Below are positions 36,244-45,304 of a DNA stretch of 64,000 nt, one piece after another. Each line of letters opens with the position of its first letter. Within the stretch, counting starts at the first letter, position 1. Below the pieces are notes generated by a model. The model ran no database searches and was not told the DNA's origin. It saw nothing but the letters and a program-made list of their open reading frames with translations. Position numbers and translations under genes: made by a program. Origin of the DNA: Lysinibacillus irui (GTDB lineage Bacteria; Bacillota; Bacilli; Bacillales_A; Planococcaceae); contig NZ_CP113527.1 of assembly GCF_028877475.1 (NCBI RefSeq), forward strand, positions 2,039,501-2,103,500, given 5' to 3'.

Positions 36244-36921
36244 ATGAATGCATTTCAAAAAAACGTACCAGATCAAACCTTCGAAACACTTAGCCAACAA
36301 GGCGAATTTACACGCTTAGCTGTCAGTCCTGGCATTATTAATAAGCATTACACGCCAGCACAATTTCAAAAAATAGCCGAGATTGTTGGAGAAAAGGGGG
36401 CAATTAAGTATTCGGCTTCTTATAGTATTATAGTATCCGTCCCGACGAGTGCTGCCGCACAAGCTGTTCAAGCCTTACAGGAAGCGGGTCTACATATTGC
36501 ACCAGCAGTACCTAATATCGTCATGAAGGCATGTGATTTTTGTGATGGTGAAAAAATGGAGGCAGTGCATATTACAGAACAGCTCTATCATACGTTAGAG
36601 AGGATTCAGGTCCCTTCGAGAGTGCGTGTTAACGTGAATGGCTGTGCATCTGCCTGCTATAACCCATCTTTTGATGATATAGGACTCGTTTATCAAAACG
36701 AAAGCTTTGATGTTTATTTAGGGGCTATACCGATGGGGGCAAAGGCACAGGCTGGCACATTATTTGCAAAAAAGGTAGGGGTAGAACAGATTGAAGGCTT
36801 TGTGCTACAAATTATAAGTCTTTATCAGGAGTATGCACGTCCTCATGAGCCCTTTTATAAATTTTATCGTAGAACAAAATCAACTGAATATTGGGAAATA
36901 GTAAAAGATTCTATTAAATAG
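36244..36921 (+). CDS. Nitrite/sulfite reductase-like hemoprotein, single repeat
   Basis: A 225-residue protein corresponding to one half of a siroheme nitrite/sulfite reductase: a ferredoxin-like half-domain (about 15-88), then the Fe4S4/siroheme part. Four cysteines (Cys97, Cys100 in ACDFCDG; Cys134, Cys138 in NGCASACYN) can bind the cluster. Full reductases have two repeats, so this may be an electron carrier, or a CobG/CobZ-like partner in corrin metabolism given the B12-controlled gene upstream; the latter is inference. AAGGAG precedes the ATG at 36244. Confidence 0.8.
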   Translation: MNAFQKNVPDQTFETLSQQGEFTRLAVSPGIINKHYTPAQFQKIAEIVGEKGAIKYSASYSIIVSVPTSAAAQAVQALQEAGLHIAPAVPNIVMKACDFCDGEKMEAVHITEQLYHTLERIQVPSRVRVNVNGCASACYNPSFDDIGLVYQNESFDVYLGAIPMGAKAQAGTLFAKKVGVEQIEGFVLQIISLYQEYARPHEPFYKFYRRTKSTEYWEIVKDSIK

Positions 36922-36993
36922 CAGGAATATTACTTAGGGTGTCGAAGTATTGTAATAAGGCAATAAAAATTACAAATCCAAAGGAGTAAGAAC

Positions 36994-38982
36994 ATGACAT
37001 CGAAACAAGGAATTCAACCAGAAGATCTTTATCACTTAAAATCGGTAGCAGATCCCCAGCTATCACCTGATGGCACTGAGGTAATATATGTAGAGACTCG
37101 TATTGATGAAAAGAAAAAAGACTATATATCCAATTTATTTTACATACACTTGAAGGATAGAACGCCAAAGCAATGGACATTTGGAGAGGATAGAACAAGT
37201 GCTCCTGTTTGGTCTCCGGATGGCAGTCAAATTGCCTTTTTGTCAACGAGAACGGGGCAGCCCCAAATTTATGTTTTGTCAAAAGCGGGGGGTGAGGCAA
37301 AACAAGTGACACATTGTAAAAATGGTGCGTCATCTCCTGTATGGTCACCGTGCGGAAAGAAAATTGCCTTTTCTGTTAAGCTAGGGAAGGATGAATCTAT
37401 CTTAGACAAGGTGGAGGATGAAAAGAAAGAGGAGAAAGAAGTAAAGCCTCTCGAAATAGACAAGATGAAACATAAATCAGATGCAGGTGGGTTCTTGAAT
37501 TTGGAGCAGTTTACCCACATTGCCATCGTCGATTTGGAATCGGGTGAGCTTGAGCAAGTGACGGAAGGAAATGAACATTTCCATCTTGATACATGGTCGC
37601 CAAATGGACAATATCTTACGTATTTAGCAGATAAAGCGGAGGATTTAGATTTCTCATTTAATATCGATATTTTCTTATTAAATGTAGAGACAAAAGAGAC
37701 GCGCCAGCTTACGCAAGGAACAGGCATGTATTATCAAACATCATGGTCACCGAATAGTCGCTTTATTTCTTATATAGGAAGTGAAAGAGAATTTGAAAAT
37801 GCTACGCAAGCTAAGCTATGGGTGTATGATTTGCAAGACAATGTGCTGACATGTATCACAGGTGAATTTGATGCACCGATTGGGGATTTTGCTATTGGAG
37901 ATTTCCTACAAGGTGTAGTGACACCACGTGTTCAATGGCTGAACGATAACAAAAGCTTCTACTTCCAAGTAACAGATCATGGCAATGCGGCGATTTATTT
38001 CGGTAATATAGAGGGCGAAATCTACCCAGCTATTCACGATGATCAATATGTCTATGGTTTCTCACTTGATGCTCAACAGGATAAAGCAGTTGTTGCTATT
38101 AGCACAACAACAAATCCTGGCGATTTATTTTACATCAACTTGCAAACAGGTGACAGAGAACAGCTAACATCCATCAATGAAGAATTTTTAAAGACGAGAA
38201 CCTTATCGGTACCAGAAGCCATTGAATTCGAAGGAGCAGAGGGCTGGAAGGTTAACGGCTGGATTATGAAGCCAGTTGGCTATGAAGCTGGGAATAAATA
38301 TCCTCTCGTTCTTGAAATTCATGGTGGGCCACATGCCATGTATGCCAACACCTATTTTAATGAGTTCCAAATCTTAGCTGCTCAAGGCTTTGCTGTGCTT
38401 TATACGAACCCACGTGGTAGTCATGGCTATGGTCAAACATTTGTCGATGCAGTACGAGGTGATTATGGTGGTAATGATTATCAGGATCTGATGGCTGCCG
38501 TAGACTACACGTTGGAGCACTATGATTTTATTGACCAAGACCGTCTTGGTGTAACAGGGGGAAGCTATGGAGGCTTTATGACCAACTGGATTGTTGGCCA
38601 TACGAACCGCTTTAAAGCAGCCGTGACACAGCGTTCCATTTCGAACTGGATTAGCTTCTATGGTGTTAGTGATATTGGCTATTACTTTACAGACTGGCAA
38701 ATTCAAGCGGGCTTTGACGATATAGAGAAGCTATGGCATCATTCTCCACTGAAATATGTAGATAATGTGGAGACACCTTTATTGATTTTACATGGTGAAA
38801 AAGATTATCGCTGTCCGATTGAGCAGGCAGAGCAATTATTTATTGCCTTAAAGCATCGTAAAAAAGAAACAAAATTCGTGCGTTTCCCTGAGGCTAATCA
38901 TGAGCTATCTCGAAGCGGAAAACCAACGTTACGAATTAATCGACTCGAATATATTCGCGATTGGTTTGTGAAGTATTTATAA
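36994..38982 (+). CDS. S9 family prolyl oligopeptidase/acylaminoacyl peptidase (YuxL-like)
   Basis: A 662-residue serine peptidase: an N-terminal beta-propeller of WD40/TolB-like blades (about 20-390) with repeated WSPDG/WSPNG motifs, then an alpha/beta-hydrolase domain (about 400-662). The nucleophile is in GGSYGGFMTNW, the oxyanion region in EIHGGPHAMY, and the Asp and His in HGEKDYRCP and EANHELSR. All triad parts are present. It resembles B. subtilis YuxL in length and layout. AAAGGAG precedes the ATG at 36994. Confidence 0.92.
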   Translation: MTSKQGIQPEDLYHLKSVADPQLSPDGTEVIYVETRIDEKKKDYISNLFYIHLKDRTPKQWTFGEDRTSAPVWSPDGSQIAFLSTRTGQPQIYVLSKAGGEAKQVTHCKNGASSPVWSPCGKKIAFSVKLGKDESILDKVEDEKKEEKEVKPLEIDKMKHKSDAGGFLNLEQFTHIAIVDLESGELEQVTEGNEHFHLDTWSPNGQYLTYLADKAEDLDFSFNIDIFLLNVETKETRQLTQGTGMYYQTSWSPNSRFISYIGSEREFENATQAKLWVYDLQDNVLTCITGEFDAPIGDFAIGDFLQGVVTPRVQWLNDNKSFYFQVTDHGNAAIYFGNIEGEIYPAIHDDQYVYGFSLDAQQDKAVVAISTTTNPGDLFYINLQTGDREQLTSINEEFLKTRTLSVPEAIEFEGAEGWKVNGWIMKPVGYEAGNKYPLVLEIHGGPHAMYANTYFNEFQILAAQGFAVLYTNPRGSHGYGQTFVDAVRGDYGGNDYQDLMAAVDYTLEHYDFIDQDRLGVTGGSYGGFMTNWIVGHTNRFKAAVTQRSISNWISFYGVSDIGYYFTDWQIQAGFDDIEKLWHHSPLKYVDNVETPLLILHGEKDYRCPIEQAEQLFIALKHRKKETKFVRFPEANHELSRSGKPTLRINRLEYIRDWFVKYL

Positions 38983-39034
38983 GGTTTTATTCGCGGCTTA
39001 AGAACTTTCTTAGGCCACTTTTTTACATAAAAAA

Positions 39035-39058
39035 AGAATCACAGCAAAGTGTGATTCC
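39035..39058. terminator. Bidirectional terminator between peptidase and methyltransferase genes
   Basis: GAATCACA (39036-39043) / TGTGATTC (39050-39057), with A-rich flank on the left side. Confidence 0.7.
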
Positions 39059-39065
39059 CTCCTAG

Positions 39066-40262
39066 TTAGTCGATCTTTTGAATGAATACGACCTTCAAGT
39101 AATTAAATTCAGGGTATTCCCGAGGCACACGGAAATCCTTCGGTAAACCGTATTCCTCGACAATTTTATAGCGTGTACGAGTCTCTTTAAAGGCTTGGTC
39201 AATAAAGCTTTTAAACTTTTTCATACCAAAGCTTGCATTATTGGTAGAAGCAACAATGATACCGTTTTTGGCCGTAATCGCAATCGTGTCCTTCAGTAAT
39301 TTAGGGTAGTCCTTCGCCGTTGAAAACGTCATTTGCTTCGTACGTGCAAAGCTAGGTGGGTCTAATACGACAAGGTCGAACTGTAATGCATGACGCTGCG
39401 CATATTTAAAATAATGAAAGACATCCATCACTTTTATATCCTGTGCTTCATAATCAATGTCATTGACACTAAATTGCTCAATCGTTTTGGCTAGACTGCG
39501 TTTAGCTACGTCCACACTCGTTGTTTTATTAGCGCCTCCGAGGGCAGCTGCCACAGAAAATGCCCCTGTATAGGAGAACGTATTGAGCATGTTGGTGCTG
39601 TTTGCATAACGCTCACGTATAGCCAATCGTACCTCACGTTGATCAAGGAAAATGCCCGTCATCGCACCATCATTTAAATGAACCGCATAGGTCATGCCAT
39701 TTTCCTTCACCATAAGGGGAAATTCGCCAGGCGTGCCCATGACAAAATCATCCTGTTCCATGTACTGCCCTTTACTATCAAAGCGTTTTTTCTCATAAAT
39801 GGCTTGGTAGTTGACTGTTTCAGCAAGCGCCTCATAAACCACTTCTTTAAATGAATAAATACCCTCACTATACCAACTCACCATATAGTACCCATTAAAA
39901 AAGTCAATTGTTAAACCACCAATGCCATCTCCTTCACCATTAAAAACTCGGAAGGCAGTCGTGTTGTCATTGTTAAAAAATGCTGCACGATTGTCGATCG
40001 CTTTTTTGAATTTTTTTATGAAAAAAGCTTTATCAATCGTTTCGTTGGCATCTGTTGTCAGCACCCATCCAATCCCTTTATTTTGGATACCGTAGTATCC
40101 TGTGCCAATAAATCGATTATGGTGATCCATCAGCTTCAGGAGCGTTCCTTGCTCGGTAGGCAGCTGTTTTGCATTCACTGCATCCTTTGAAATAAGCGGG
40201 TAGCCTTTTCTTAATTGATCGGAAAATGGCTGTTGTATTTGTAGAGCAATTGTTTGTGTCAT
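39066..40262 (-). CDS. Class I rRNA (cytosine-C5-)-methyltransferase, RlmI/YwbD-like
   Basis: A 398-residue SAM-dependent methyltransferase with an N-terminal PUA domain (about 1-75), a middle EEHEE-like region and a C-terminal Rossmann domain. Visible motifs: SAM-binding NTFSYTGAFSVAAALGGA, DVAKRSL and the catalytic-site DPPSFARTK. RlmI homologues methylate 23S rRNA; B. subtilis YwbD is similar in size. ATG at 40262 follows AAGGATGA; the frame from 40322 adds a basic non-homologous stretch. Confidence 0.88.
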   Translation of the reverse strand: MTQTIALQIQQPFSDQLRKGYPLISKDAVNAKQLPTEQGTLLKLMDHHNRFIGTGYYGIQNKGIGWVLTTDANETIDKAFFIKKFKKAIDNRAAFFNNDNTTAFRVFNGEGDGIGGLTIDFFNGYYMVSWYSEGIYSFKEVVYEALAETVNYQAIYEKKRFDSKGQYMEQDDFVMGTPGEFPLMVKENGMTYAVHLNDGAMTGIFLDQREVRLAIRERYANSTNMLNTFSYTGAFSVAAALGGANKTTSVDVAKRSLAKTIEQFSVNDIDYEAQDIKVMDVFHYFKYAQRHALQFDLVVLDPPSFARTKQMTFSTAKDYPKLLKDTIAITAKNGIIVASTNNASFGMKKFKSFIDQAFKETRTRYKIVEEYGLPKDFRVPREYPEFNYLKVVFIQKID

Positions 40263-40324
40263 CGTGTCATCCTTTAAAAAACGTTTTGCTCTATTATCGC
40301 ACTGTTTGAGTGGGATAGCCAAAC

Positions 40325-41242
40325 TTATTTTAGGAATTGGGCGATTTTTTCCACCGTTTCAATCGTTGCATCTTCAAAATAATTCATTTTACTAAAATAG
40401 CTATGAATTAAACCTGGCATTGTGACATGCTCTACGGCAACACCAGCGTCCATTAGTTTTTGTGCATAGCTTTGGCCTTCATCAAAGAGCACATCTGCCT
40501 CGGCCGCAATAATCATTGTCTTGGGCATACTACGAACATCCTCTAGCTGGAGCGGAGATACAAATGGGTTTGTAAAATTGGATTCATCTGTATAATGCTG
40601 TGAGAACCACTTCATGCCTTGGATATCTAAGCCAAAATTTTCACCATATAAGTGATAAGAATCCGTAGTAAAATTCACATTTGTCACGGGATAAATAAGT
40701 ACTTGGGCTTGTAATGTTGGGCCTCTCATTGTAGAAGCTAAGTAAGCAACAACTGTCGCTAAATTACCGCCAGCACTATCCCCAGCAACAGTCAATTGAC
40801 TAACATCTCCACCAAACGATTCCATATGGTCATGCACCCATAGTAAGCTATCATAGGCATCATGCAATGGAATTGGGAAGGCGAACTCAGGTGCTAAACG
40901 ATAATCAACGGAAACGACAATAGCCTGTGCCCGATCTGCTAATAGCTGACAGCCTGCATCAGCCGAATCTAAATTGCCGTAAACCCAACCACCGCCGTGG
41001 TAATAAACAATTACAGGTAATGGTTGATCGTGGAAAGGAGTATAAATTCGAAGCGTAATTTTCGCTCCATCTCGTACAGATATTTCTTGATCCTTAATCG
41101 ACGCAAGCTGTGGTTTCTTTGGTGATTGCCACTGTGTCACCGTACGCGCTGCTCTTGCTTCTTGTGGCGTTACTTTGTAATAAGGCGTACCATGATGCTG
41201 ATCTTCAATATAATGAACAGCTTCTTTTCGCAATGTAGTCAT
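40325..41242 (-). CDS. Alpha/beta-hydrolase, hormone-sensitive-lipase-type esterase
   Basis: A 305-residue carboxylesterase. The HSL-family oxyanion motif YYHGGGW, the nucleophile elbow GDSAGGN, AEADVLFDEG with the acidic residue and MPGLIHSY with the catalytic His are all present. The ATG at 41242 has AAAGGA 10 nt upstream, while the ATG at 41251 abuts that site. No signal peptide, so cytosolic. Substrate unknown; the family takes short- to medium-chain esters. It precedes the methyltransferase by 62 bp on the same strand and may be co-transcribed. Confidence 0.9.
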   Translation of the reverse strand: MTTLRKEAVHYIEDQHHGTPYYKVTPQEARAARTVTQWQSPKKPQLASIKDQEISVRDGAKITLRIYTPFHDQPLPVIVYYHGGGWVYGNLDSADAGCQLLADRAQAIVVSVDYRLAPEFAFPIPLHDAYDSLLWVHDHMESFGGDVSQLTVAGDSAGGNLATVVAYLASTMRGPTLQAQVLIYPVTNVNFTTDSYHLYGENFGLDIQGMKWFSQHYTDESNFTNPFVSPLQLEDVRSMPKTMIIAAEADVLFDEGQSYAQKLMDAGVAVEHVTMPGLIHSYFSKMNYFEDATIETVEKIAQFLK

Positions 41243-41403
41243 CTTTATCATTCCTTTATTGTGACGTTTGTTAATTCTATTATAAACTATTCGTATAATT
41301 TTACTAGGATTTAGGTGTAGAAAAAGAAAATTCTTTTAGAAATAAGGTGAAACAAGCGAAATGTGTTTATAATAAAAGAGATGAACGTATTTGGAGGGAC
41401 AGT

Positions 41404-41880
41404 ATGATTTCTTTAATTGTGGCACATGATGACAACCACGTCATCGGGTATAACAACGGCATGCCTTGGCATTTGCCAGGAGATTTGCAGTATTTTAAAC
41501 AGAAAACAATGGGCAAGCCGATGATAATGGGACGAAAAACATTCGAATCCATTGGTCGACCGCTTCCTGGACGTCGCAATATTGTTATTACGCGTGATAA
41601 AAACTATCATGCCGATGGTATTGAAGTCGTGACAAGCTTGGAGGAAGCATTAGCACTAGCTGGAGATGTACCTGAGATTATGATAATTGGTGGCGAACAA
41701 ATTTTTCGTTTAGTCATGGAGAAGGCTGATCGTTTATACATTACAAAAATCAATCATTCCTTCCAGGGAGATACCTATTTCCCAAGCTATGAGCAGGATT
41801 TTGTTCAAGTATCTTCAGAAGAGCCAGAAACAGCACCAGAAGGCTATATATTCCAATATCAAATTTTTGAACGTAAATAA
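41404..41880 (+). CDS. dfrA: Dihydrofolate reductase
   Basis: A 158-residue NADPH-dependent reductase that regenerates tetrahydrofolate after thymidylate synthesis. Conserved substrate pocket MPWHLPGDLQYFK with the acidic residue, NADPH region MGRKTFESIGRPLPGR and IIGGEQIF. GGAGGGACAG precedes the ATG at 41404. In B. subtilis it is coupled to thyB; here thyA is 31 kb upstream and dfrA stands alone between an esterase gene and a hemolysin-III gene. Confidence 0.96.
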   Translation: MISLIVAHDDNHVIGYNNGMPWHLPGDLQYFKQKTMGKPMIMGRKTFESIGRPLPGRRNIVITRDKNYHADGIEVVTSLEEALALAGDVPEIMIIGGEQIFRLVMEKADRLYITKINHSFQGDTYFPSYEQDFVQVSSEEPETAPEGYIFQYQIFERK

Positions 41881-41883
41881 ATG

Positions 41884-41923
41884 AAAAAGCAATCGCTCAT
41901 TGTGATCGGAGCGATTGCTTTTA
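41884..41923. terminator. Bidirectional terminator between dfrA and the hemolysin-III gene
   Basis: 13-bp perfect stem AAAGCAATCGCTC (41886-41898) / GAGCGATTGCTTT (41909-41921). Confidence 0.88.
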
Positions 41924-42559
41924 TTATAGATAAAAATATACACACGCATACATAGAGGCACAACCAGCTAATACAAAGAGATGCCAAATGGCGTGGTTGT
42001 AAGGCAGTGAGCGCCATGCATAAAAGATAGCACCAATTGTATAAAAAAGCCCACCTGCTAGCAATAAGGCAAAACCATAAAATCCTAAGAAAAGATAAAC
42101 AGGCTTAATGGCGAAAATAATTAACCAACCCATACCGATATAAAAAATCAGTGAAAGAACTTCAAAGCGATTAATAAAGAAACATTTAAAAAGTACACCT
42201 AGCACAGCCAGTGTCCAAATAATGCATAGTAAAGTCAAACCTAAAGTGCCACCAACGGCAATTAATAAAAACGGCGTATAAGTGCCAGCAATTAAAATAT
42301 AAATGGACGAGTGGTCTAAAATAGCGAAAAAGTGTTTATATTTTTCTGGCATACTGTGTAGCAATGTAGACATTAAAAACAGGATGATAACAGACGCACC
42401 AAAAATACTAAAAGTGGTAATATGTAGGGCATTTCCTGTTTGAATGGCTGCTAACAGTAAGACAACTAGTGCCGGAATACTGGCAATGAAACCAATACCG
42501 TGTGTAATGGCATTCCACAGCTCTTCCTTCCACGATTTATAGTCAAATGAATCGATCAT
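41924..42559 (-). CDS. yplQ: Hemolysin III family (PAQR-type) membrane protein, YplQ-like
   Basis: A 211-residue protein with seven predicted helices. Family residues include ELWNAITHGIGF (first His of the metal site), STLLHSMPEK (second Ser/His cluster), LDHSSIYILIAGTYTPF and the last NHAIWHLFVLAG. Together these supply the conserved Ser, Asp and three His thought to bind zinc in PAQR proteins. Now considered a membrane-homeostasis factor (TrhA) rather than a toxin. ATG at 42559 follows AAAGGAG by 9 nt. It is close to dfrA as in B. subtilis. Confidence 0.9.
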   Translation of the reverse strand: MIDSFDYKSWKEELWNAITHGIGFIASIPALVVLLLAAIQTGNALHITTFSIFGASVIILFLMSTLLHSMPEKYKHFFAILDHSSIYILIAGTYTPFLLIAVGGTLGLTLLCIIWTLAVLGVLFKCFFINRFEVLSLIFYIGMGWLIIFAIKPVYLFLGFYGFALLLAGGLFYTIGAIFYAWRSLPYNHAIWHLFVLAGCASMYACVYFYL

Positions 42560-42834
42560 TTGAAACACTCCTTTCGTTTATATGTTTACTATACCCCAAT
42601 AATTTATACATGAACATTTACATTTGTCATATATTTCATCTCTAAAATGTCATAAGGCTGTCATATTCTCTGAGGGGCATTGATAGACAAGAGGTAGGCG
42701 AAAACGCTATAGTATCCAAGGTAGCGTTTACATGCTAGAGAAGACAAGGTTTTGCCTAATGACAAATGTCATGTTTACATAATGATTCATTAGTCTATAT
42801 AATAAATTTTAATGAAGTAAAAGGATGTGTCAAA

Positions 42835-43677
42835 GTGGGACGAATTCATATAGTAACGGACTCAACTTGTGATTTAACGAAAGAAGAAGTAGCACAACAT
42901 GGTATACATATCGTGCCTTTAACGATTCAAATTGATGGTGCAACCTATACAGATGGTGTGGATTTAGAACCGCAGCCATTTTTAGGCTTAATGAAAAATG
43001 CGAAAAATTTACCAAAAAGCTCTCAGCCAGCTCCAGGAAAATTTAAAGAATTGTATGATGAGCTTGGTAAAGATGGAGATCAAATTATCTCTATCCATAT
43101 GACAGGTGGCATGAGTGGAACGGTTGAATCAGCGCGACAAGCCGCACAAATGACAGATGCGGATGTAACGGTAATTGACTCGCGTTTTATTGCCATTGGT
43201 CTTGCCATTCAGCTTCGAGAGGCGATTAAAATGCGAGATGCAGGTGCTACAGTAGCGGACATAGTGGCTCGCCTTGAAAAAGTACGCGAAAACACACATT
43301 TGTATGTTATTGTAGATACACTTGAAAACCTCATTAAAGGAGGTCGAATCGGTAAAGGAACGGGCTTTATCGGTTCACTCTTAAATATCAAAGTCATTGC
43401 CAACCTAGAAGGCGGCGTTTACAATCCGGTTTCCAAGGTACGTAGCCATAAGCAGGTAGTCAATTTCTTATTTAAACAATTCCAAGCAGACACTGCCGGA
43501 AAAACAGTCAAGGCAGTTGGTATCTCTCATGCAGATGGCCTAGTCACAATGGGGAATCCATTAAAAGAATTAATCGAAGGCACAGGCTTTACCGATGTAG
43601 AAATTGCCTTCACATCCCCAATCATCTCGACACACACGGGTCCAGGCGCCATCGGCTTTATTTATTTTGCAGAATAA
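42835..43677 (+). CDS. DegV family fatty-acid-binding protein
   Basis: A 280-residue protein. The start is a GTG at 42835 (VGRIHIVTDSTCDL) with AAGGATG upstream; the frame from 42766 adds a non-conserved tail. DegV/FakB landmarks: TDSTCDLT, SQPAPGKFKELY, HMTGGMSGTVESARQA and TGPGAIGF at the end. Such proteins hold a fatty acid for phosphorylation by FakA. No fakA neighbour here, so it would work with a kinase encoded elsewhere. Terminator directly follows. Confidence 0.93.
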   Translation: MGRIHIVTDSTCDLTKEEVAQHGIHIVPLTIQIDGATYTDGVDLEPQPFLGLMKNAKNLPKSSQPAPGKFKELYDELGKDGDQIISIHMTGGMSGTVESARQAAQMTDADVTVIDSRFIAIGLAIQLREAIKMRDAGATVADIVARLEKVRENTHLYVIVDTLENLIKGGRIGKGTGFIGSLLNIKVIANLEGGVYNPVSKVRSHKQVVNFLFKQFQADTAGKTVKAVGISHADGLVTMGNPLKELIEGTGFTDVEIAFTSPIISTHTGPGAIGFIYFAE

Positions 43678-43684
43678 TAGCAAG

Positions 43685-43720
43685 GAGCCACTACATAAGT
43701 AATTGTAGTGGCTTTTTTCA
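43685..43720 (+). terminator. Terminator after degV-family gene
   Basis: AGCCACTACA (43686-43695) / TGTAGTGGCT (43704-43713), then T6. Confidence 0.9.
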
Positions 43721-43740
43721 TGCTTTGCTTATTTTGCCAT

Positions 43741-44260
43741 GATCATTTTAGTGGTAAGGAAGAGCGGTTTCGAAGCGATAATGATCACTTTAGTTTGAAA
43801 GAAGAGCGGTTTTGATACTAAGATGATCACCTTAGTGGTAAGGAAGAGCGGTTTCGAAGCGATAATGATCACTTTAGTTTGAAAGAAGAGCGGTTTTGAT
43901 ACTAAGATGATCACCTTAGTGGTAAGGAAGAGCGGTTTCGAAGTCATGATGATCACTTTAGTGTCAAAGAAGAGCGGATTCGAAGCAAAGATATCACTTT
44001 AATGTCAAGAAAGATCGGTTTCAAAGTCATGATGATCACTTTAGTGGTAAGAGAGATCGGTTTCGAAGCAAAGCTGATCACTTTAGTGTCAAGAAAGATC
44101 GGTTTCAAAGTCATGATGATCACTTTAGTGTCAAGAAAGATCGGTTTCAAAGTCATGATGATCACTTTAGTGGTAAGAGAGATCGGTTTCGAAGCAAAGC
44201 TGATCACTTTAGTGTCAAGAAAGAACAGTTTCGAAGCGATGTTGATTACATCCTTAGTGA
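43741..44260. repeat. Tandem array 3, 42-bp unit (two 21-bp halves)
   Basis: GATCA (GATCAC/GATCAT) starts at 43741, 43783, 43825, 43867, 43909 and 43951 (42 bp each). After one unit shortened by 1 bp (43992) it recurs at 44034, 44076, 44118, 44160, 44202 and 44244. Half-units read GATCACTTTAGTGGTAAG and GAGCGGTTTCGAAGC. Sequence variants alternate, indicating duplication of blocks of two to five units. Frames on both strands stay open but have no convincing start. Confidence 0.93.
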
Positions 44261-44370
44261 AGAAATTTGGCAAGAACACAAAATTATGGAGAACTGAGGG
44301 TAAGTCACTTTTCATTGCGGTATGAACTATTCTATAATAGAAGTAATAGAAAGGGATGGAAGGTGGTCAA

Positions 44371-45300
44371 ATGGACATTTGGCGATTTATGTTGTCATGT
44401 TTGACCGTCTTAGTACTAAGTGGTTGTGCAATATCAATCGATGAACCGAATCCGCAAGCAGAGCCAGACGGTGAGCAAGCAGGAACGGAGCAAGATATGA
44501 CGCAGGATGAGCAACAAACAGAAGATGAGGAAAAAGCCTCTAAGAATATGTTGACGCAAATTTTTGAACATTTTTTTGAGCCATCAGCAGAGGATTTATC
44601 GCAAATTGATGAAGAAAACGCAAAGCAACTACATTACTTGGCACTGGGAGATTCGTTAACAGATGGTGTCGGTGATGAGTATAGTCAAGACGGTTATGTT
44701 GGAAGATTAGCAGATTCATTGCTGGCGTGGCCCTCGATTTCGGACGTAGATGTCGATAATCGTGGAAAACGTGGTAGGCGCAGTGATCAACTTCTAAAAT
44801 TAGTGAAAAAAGGGCATTATGATGAAGAGTTGCAACAAGCGCAGCTCATTTCATTAACAATGGGCGGCAATGATGTCATGAAAGTTGTCAAGCAGGATTT
44901 GTTTAATTTGAAGCGTGACGCATTCGACAAGGAATTGAAGGCCTATAAGGAGCGCTACAGCAAAATCGTAGCAGGCATTCGCGCAAAAAATCCAACAGTG
45001 CCTATTCTACTCATTGGCTTCTATAATCCATTTTCGATTGTGACCAATGAGGCGAATGAATTTGATACAATTATTACAGAATGGAATAATGTAATTGAAG
45101 AAGTAGCGAGTGAAGATTCAAATGCTTGCTACGTTTCAGTAGAAGATTTATTCGATTCAAATGAAGAGCTCGTCTATCATACAGATTTTTTCCACCCGAA
45201 TGCAAAGGGATATGAAAAAATGACCGAGCGAATACTAGCAGCAATGGAGCAGTGTGGCATGGAAAAGAAGATTAACAAGGCAATAGGCTTCGAGGAGTGA
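44371..45300 (+). CDS. ypmR: SGNH/GDSL-type lipase-acylhydrolase lipoprotein, YpmR-like
   Basis: A 309-residue lipoprotein: signal with lipobox LSGC (Cys19), an acidic Gln/Glu linker (about 25-65), then an SGNH hydrolase fold. Block I ALGDSLTDGVG holds the Ser nucleophile, block III TMGGNDV the Asn, block V DFFHPNAKGY the Asp and His. ATG at 44371 has AAGGTGGT; a GTG/ATG upstream is less likely. The following gene is YpmS-like, as in B. subtilis. It starts just beyond array 3. Confidence 0.9.
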   Translation: MDIWRFMLSCLTVLVLSGCAISIDEPNPQAEPDGEQAGTEQDMTQDEQQTEDEEKASKNMLTQIFEHFFEPSAEDLSQIDEENAKQLHYLALGDSLTDGVGDEYSQDGYVGRLADSLLAWPSISDVDVDNRGKRGRRSDQLLKLVKKGHYDEELQQAQLISLTMGGNDVMKVVKQDLFNLKRDAFDKELKAYKERYSKIVAGIRAKNPTVPILLIGFYNPFSIVTNEANEFDTIITEWNNVIEEVASEDSNACYVSVEDLFDSNEELVYHTDFFHPNAKGYEKMTERILAAMEQCGMEKKINKAIGFEE

Positions 45301-45304
45301 CAAA

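Noticed and set aside
41924-42559. Toxin (hemolysin)
   Set aside because: The family name is historical; the sequence is a PAQR-type seven-helix membrane protein with no sign of secretion.
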